A stretch of 64,000 nucleotides of DNA from Nonomuraea maritima. GTDB lineage: Bacteria; Actinomycetota; Actinomycetes; Streptosporangiales; Streptosporangiaceae. The position numbers and the translations under genes are program-made. This document shows, one piece after another, positions 60,997 through 64,000 of this stretch; positions within the stretch are counted from its first letter, which is position 1; each line of letters starts with the position of its first letter. The notes under the pieces are model-generated. The model was not told the DNA's origin. It searched no databases and saw only the letters and a list, made by a program, of their open reading frames with translations. The stretch is from positions 124,001 to 188,000 of the forward strand of contig NZ_FNFB01000007.1 in NCBI RefSeq assembly GCF_900100395.1, given 5' to 3'.

Positions 60997-62148
60997 CTAA
61001 GCGGCGGGTCTTACGGTCCCTCCGCAGGCGTTTAGCCTCTCCACCCGTCCGGCGGCGAGGATGTTCTTGGCGGCGTTGACGTCCCGGTCGTGGACAGCAC
61101 CACAGGCGCATTCCCAGGTCCGGACGTTGAGCGGCATCGACCCGGCCAGTGCCCCGCATTCCGAGCACAGCTTGGAAGAGGGGAACCAGCGGTCGATCCT
61201 GACGAAGGTCCGGCCGTGCCGGGCGGCCTTGTAGGCGAGCATCGCCGTGAACTGTCCCCATCCGGCGTCGTGCACACTCTTGGCGAGCTTCGTGCGAGCC
61301 AGACCCTTCACCGCAAGATCCTCCACATACACCGCTTGGTTGTCGCGAATGATGCTCGTGGAGAGCTTGTGCGCGAAGTCCCGGCGCGCGTCGGCCACCC
61401 CGGCGTGCGCACGAGCGACCCTGACCATGGCCTTCCTGCGGTTGTCCGACCCCTTCGCCTTCCGGGACAGAGCCTGCTGCGCCTTGCGCAGGCGGCGTTC
61501 GGCACGGCGCAGGAAACGCGGGTTGCCGATCTTCCGGCCGTCCGACAGCACCGCGAAATGCGTCAACCCCAGATCGATCCCGACCTCGGCGGCCGTCGCC
61601 GGCAGCGGCTCGTCACAGACCTCGACCACGAACGACGCGAAGTACCGGCCCGCCGCGTCCTTGACCACCGTCACACTGGAAGGCTCCGCAGGCAGGGAAC
61701 GCGACCAGCGGACCGGCACGTCCCCGATCTTCGGCAGGCGCAGCTTCCCGCCCGCCGTGACCTGGAATCGGGCGTTCTTGGTGAACCGGATCGCCTGCCG
61801 CCTGTCCCTCTTGGACTGGAACCGGGGCGGGGCGATCTTCGGCCCCTTGCGCTTGCCGGTGAGTGAGGCGAAGAAGTTGCGGTAGGCGGCGTTCAAGTCG
61901 GCTAAGGCCTGCTGCAACACCACCGCCGACACCTCCCCCAACCAGGCGCGTTGCGGAGCCTTCTTCGCCTCGGTGATGACCCGCTTGGACAGGTCACCAT
62001 CCGAGAGGTACGGCAGCTCCTGCTCACGGGCTTCCTGCCTGGCGCGCAGCCCGTCGTTGAACACCGTCCGCGCGCACCCGAACGCCCGCGCCAGCGCGGT
62101 GCGCTGACCAGGGGTCGGGTAGAGGCGGACGTTGTATCTGAGCTGCAC
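60997..62148 (-). CDS. tnpB: TnpB, RNA-guided endonuclease of an IS605-type element
   Basis: The product has 383 residues from GTG at 62148 (VQLRYNVRLYPTPGQRTALA). The RuvC-like catalytic set is intact: Asp192 in AEVGIDLGLTHFAVL, Glu276 in AVYVEDLAVKGL and Asp356 in HDRDVNAAKNIL. The zinc ribbon lies between (Cys328-x2-Cys331 and Cys347-x-Cys349). TnpB proteins cut DNA next to a short TAM under an element-encoded guide RNA and help keep the element in place. The frame upstream of 62148 is antisense to the ribbon-helix-helix gene and not coding. Confidence 0.93.
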   Translation of the reverse strand: MQLRYNVRLYPTPGQRTALARAFGCARTVFNDGLRARQEAREQELPYLSDGDLSKRVITEAKKAPQRAWLGEVSAVVLQQALADLNAAYRNFFASLTGKRKGPKIAPPRFQSKRDRRQAIRFTKNARFQVTAGGKLRLPKIGDVPVRWSRSLPAEPSSVTVVKDAAGRYFASFVVEVCDEPLPATAAEVGIDLGLTHFAVLSDGRKIGNPRFLRRAERRLRKAQQALSRKAKGSDNRRKAMVRVARAHAGVADARRDFAHKLSTSIIRDNQAVYVEDLAVKGLARTKLAKSVHDAGWGQFTAMLAYKAARHGRTFVRIDRWFPSSKLCSECGALAGSMPLNVRTWECACGAVHDRDVNAAKNILAAGRVERLNACGGTVRPAA

Positions 62149-62194
62149 GATCCGGAGCTTATCCCTTGCGACACCACAATGATGTCTGTTTCCG

Positions 62195-62359
62195 ATGGCG
62201 CTGCGGCTTCCCGACGACGTGCACGCACGGCTGATCACCCACGCAGCCACCGACCGCCGGTCCCACAACTCCCAGATCGTGCACCCGCTGGAGACCACAC
62301 TCGACGCCGACGAGACACCCGACGAGACACCCGACGAGACACCCGACGAATCGCCTTGA
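62195..62359 (+). CDS. small ribbon-helix-helix (Arc-type) DNA-binding protein with DETP repeats
   Basis: The product has 54 residues from ATG at 62195. MALRLPDDVHARLITHAATD then RRSHNSQIVHPLETTLDA is the Arc/CopG ribbon-helix-helix pattern (strand LRLPD, helix DDVHARLITHAA, then NSQIVH). An acidic tail of three DETP repeats and DESP follows. It lies inside the TnpB element and is divergent from tnpB with 46 bases between starts, so it could repress tnpB. It may be a relic of an antitoxin-like gene captured by the element. Confidence 0.7.
   Translation: MALRLPDDVHARLITHAATDRRSHNSQIVHPLETTLDADETPDETPDETPDESP
62309..62344 (+). repeat. 12-bp tandem repeat coding for DETP
   Basis: GACGAGACACCC occurs three times without mismatch, followed by a partial fourth copy. 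The unit is a multiple of three, so changes in copy number alter only the length of the acidic tail of the ribbon-helix-helix protein. Confidence 0.85.
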
Positions 62360-62444
62360 CGGCGATTCGTCGTTCCCTGCCCCGCTACGCGGGACAGTCC
62401 GCTTCACCCCCGGCCTGAAGGCCGGAGCACTGCGGACGATTCCG

Positions 62445-62918
62445 GTAGCGGACGAACGACGTGCCCGGCTCCAGCGGACGTCCGAGGACCTCCACGAGCA
62501 GGGCGTTGCGCGCCAGGACCTCGCCGCGGTGGCCGAGCAGCAGCACCGGCACGTGGTCGAGCGTGCGCATCAGCCGCAGGAGACCGGCGTCGGGCCGCTG
62601 GGCCGTGGAGGGCCCCGCGACGGCGCGGCGCCGCTGGGCCGGGGCGGCGAGGTCGCGCAGGTGCGCGTGCTCGACCTCGTCCAGGCGCAGCGCCCGGGCC
62701 AGCGCGTCGAGCACCTCGGCGGAGATGTTGGCCTGGCGTCCCTGTTCGAGCCGGCTGTAGTAGTCGGAGCTCAGGCCCGCCAGCACGGCCAGCTCCTCGC
62801 GCCGCAGACCGGGCACCCGCCGGGCCCCGGGGAAGGGCCGGATGCTTGCCTGGGAGGGCGTGAGACGGTCCCGCCGTGAGCGCAGGAACGCCCCGAGCGC
62901 GGCGCGGTCACGTGGCAT
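62445..62918 (-). pseudogene. N-terminal part of the split XRE/MmyB-type regulator
   Basis: The 158 codons from ATG at 62918 hold the XRE helix-turn-helix typical of this group: RDRAALGAFLRSRRDRLTPS, VPGLRREELAVLAGLSSDYY, SRLEQGRQANISAEVLDALA. The first part of the MmyB ligand domain follows, ending GTSFVRY. After 62445 the frame runs into the mobile element and stops at 62385. The gene is divergent from the SDR gene at 63144, the usual arrangement of an MmyB-type repressor and its SDR target. Loss of the regulator may leave that SDR unregulated. Confidence 0.87.
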
Positions 62919-63143
62919 CCCCCAGAGTAGGCGACCGGACCAGCCGGGCTGCCCAGGGCGACCGCCAGGCGCCTTCCGAGGCCGGCGGCCGGGCCGGGCG
63001 TGGTCTTCCGGGGGCTCGCGTGACGGTCCTGGGCCTCCGTCGTGGGCCTCCGTCGTGGGCCGACGTGTGGTCAGGGTGGTTCGGGCGTGCCCAGGTTCGT
63101 CCTGGCCTGGCCCCGTGTCTGCGGTCGCCCTAGAAAGGGATCC

Positions 63144-63944
63144 ATGACATCTCTGCACATGAACGACAGCACCTCCACGACCCCCGGCACCCGGCTGGCC
63201 GGTCGTACGGCCGTGGTCACCGGTTCGACCAGCGGGATCGGCGCGGCCATCGCCCGCGTGCTGGCCGGAGAGGGGGCGCACGTGGCGGTCAGCGGGCGGG
63301 ACGCGGCCCGCGGCGAGCTGGTCGTCAAGGAGATCCAGCAGGCCGGCGGGCGGGCCGACTTCGTCCCGGCGGACCTCGCGGGCGGCTACGACGAGCTGCG
63401 CGCCTTCGCCGCTCGGGCCACGGAAACGCTCGGCGGACGCGTCGACATCCTCGTCAACAACGCGGGCATCTACCCGGCGACGCTCACCGAGGACCTGCCG
63501 GACGCGGACCTCGACGCGATGCTCGCGGTCAACGTGCGCGCGCCGCACGTCCTGGTCGCCGCGATGGCGCCGGCGATGGCCGAGCGGGGCAGCGGCGCCA
63601 TCGTCACCATCGGCTCCTGGATGGCCCGGCTCGGCGGCCCGTACGCGGCGATGTACAGCGCGACCAAGGCGGCGGACGAGCAGCTCACCCGCAGCTGGGC
63701 CGCGGAGTACGGGCCGCGCGGCGTGCGGGTGAACACCGTCGCGCCAGGAGCGACCCTCACCCCGGGCAACGAGTCGGACCGCGCGGCGCTGGACGCGATG
63801 ACCGCGTCCACCCCGGCCGGCACCGTCGTGCGGCCGGACGACATCGCCAAGGGCGTCCTGTACGTGGTCAGCGACGACGCGGCGATGGTCCACGGCATCA
63901 CGCTCTACGTGGACGGCGGCATCTCCGCCACCCGCCTGTCCTGA
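63144..63944 (+). CDS. short-chain dehydrogenase/reductase
   Basis: The product has 266 residues from ATG at 63144 (GAAAGGGA upstream). Classical SDR motifs are complete: cofactor loop VTGSTSGIGAAIARVLAGEG, VDILVNNAGIYPATLTEDLP, catalytic Tyr/Lys in YAAMYSATKAADEQLTRSWA, and C-terminal LYVDGGISATRLS. The alcohol or ketone substrate is unknown. It is divergent from the split XRE/MmyB regulator, which probably controlled it before the insertion. Confidence 0.9.
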   Translation: MTSLHMNDSTSTTPGTRLAGRTAVVTGSTSGIGAAIARVLAGEGAHVAVSGRDAARGELVVKEIQQAGGRADFVPADLAGGYDELRAFAARATETLGGRVDILVNNAGIYPATLTEDLPDADLDAMLAVNVRAPHVLVAAMAPAMAERGSGAIVTIGSWMARLGGPYAAMYSATKAADEQLTRSWAAEYGPRGVRVNTVAPGATLTPGNESDRAALDAMTASTPAGTVVRPDDIAKGVLYVVSDDAAMVHGITLYVDGGISATRLS

Positions 63945-64000
63945 CCGGCACGCCTCCGCACCCCCCAAGCCGAATGGGTGCTACAGGATCATTCGTCCTT

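Larger units (their letters stand above)
60903..62444 (-). mobile_element. IS200/IS605-superfamily element with TnpB only (IS1341-like)
   Basis: About 1.54 kb inserted in the XRE/MmyB gene. It carries an intact tnpB, a divergent ribbon-helix-helix gene, and no tnpA, so it would need a TnpA in trans. Both ends hold the same imperfect-palindrome word CGGCCTGAAGGCCGG (right end 60913-60932, left end 62410-62425), in place of terminal inverted repeats and as expected for single-strand transposition. Host flanks read GCTAC before the left end and ATGTTCC after the right end on the minus strand. Confidence 0.85.

Noticed and set aside
62149..62298. N-terminal extension of TnpB in the long frame
   Set aside because: It is antisense to the ribbon-helix-helix gene, and TnpB homology starts at VQLRYNVRLYPTP.
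62309..62344. CRISPR-like repeat array
   Set aside because: Units are 12 bp with no spacers and sit inside a coding frame.

Overview
The window is very GC-rich, with strong third-position GC bias, short intergenic gaps, ATGA/GTGA stop-start overlaps, and some GTG and TTG starts. Its gene families (LAL-type LuxR regulators, NarL-type two-component systems, a YtrA-type GntR, an MmyB-type XRE regulator, a ROK regulator) point to a soil actinomycete, perhaps of the Streptosporangiales. The genus cannot be fixed from the sequence alone. I see no rRNA, tRNA, CRISPR array or prophage.

Layout. (1) 1-5.7 kb: start of a membrane protein, a large LuxR/ATPase regulator, a MerR regulator, a PrsW-type membrane protease broken at an 8-bp tandem repeat, and a secreted alpha/beta hydrolase. 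(2) 5.76-11.88 kb: a complete biotin-independent malonate decarboxylase operon, mdcABCDEGH, without transporter genes. (3) 11.97-19.9 kb: a frameshifted Tat-exported SDR, a NarL two-component pair, and a tight five-gene GntR-ABC exporter-lipoprotein operon whose two lipoprotein hydrolases share an unusual tether. (4) 20.1-25 kb: a 1156-residue secreted phosphodiester glycosidase/metallophosphoesterase and an orphan histidine kinase.

(5) 25.3-33.1 kb is the most interesting part: divergent operons for catabolism of methoxylated aromatic acids. One carries a MetF-like reductase, LigA and LigB extradiol dioxygenase subunits, an alpha/beta hydrolase and a muconolactone-isomerase-like protein. The other carries GalB, GalC and a LigM/DesA-like tetrahydrofolate-dependent O-demethylase. 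A convergent aldehyde dehydrogenase follows. A 40-bp element is shared by the metF and aldehyde dehydrogenase upstream regions. (6) 33.3-38.1 kb: an IS5 scar joined to a truncated hydrolase, a PAS-GAF histidine kinase with its NarL regulator, and a benzoylformate decarboxylase. The aromatic theme therefore probably spans about 25-43 kb, including an MHS-type transporter at 41.4 kb.

(7) 38.1-47.6 kb: two TetR-regulated oxidoreductase pairs with clear tandem operators, the transporter and a quinone oxidoreductase, a small secreted aromatic-rich protein, a cytochrome P450 followed in frame by a 28-codon peptide ORF, a TetR and a tautomerase. (8) 47.5-50.6 kb: a PAS protein/RclA-like reductase operon beside a LysR gene. 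(9) 50.7-59.1 kb: an MlrC-type M81 metallopeptidase and ROK repressor divergent from a dipeptide ABC importer. (10) 59.2-64 kb: a methyltransferase, a YHS-domain protein, and an XRE/MmyB regulator split by a 1.54-kb TnpB element. That element also carries a divergent ribbon-helix-helix gene with DETP repeats. The SDR gene at the end was probably the split regulator's partner.
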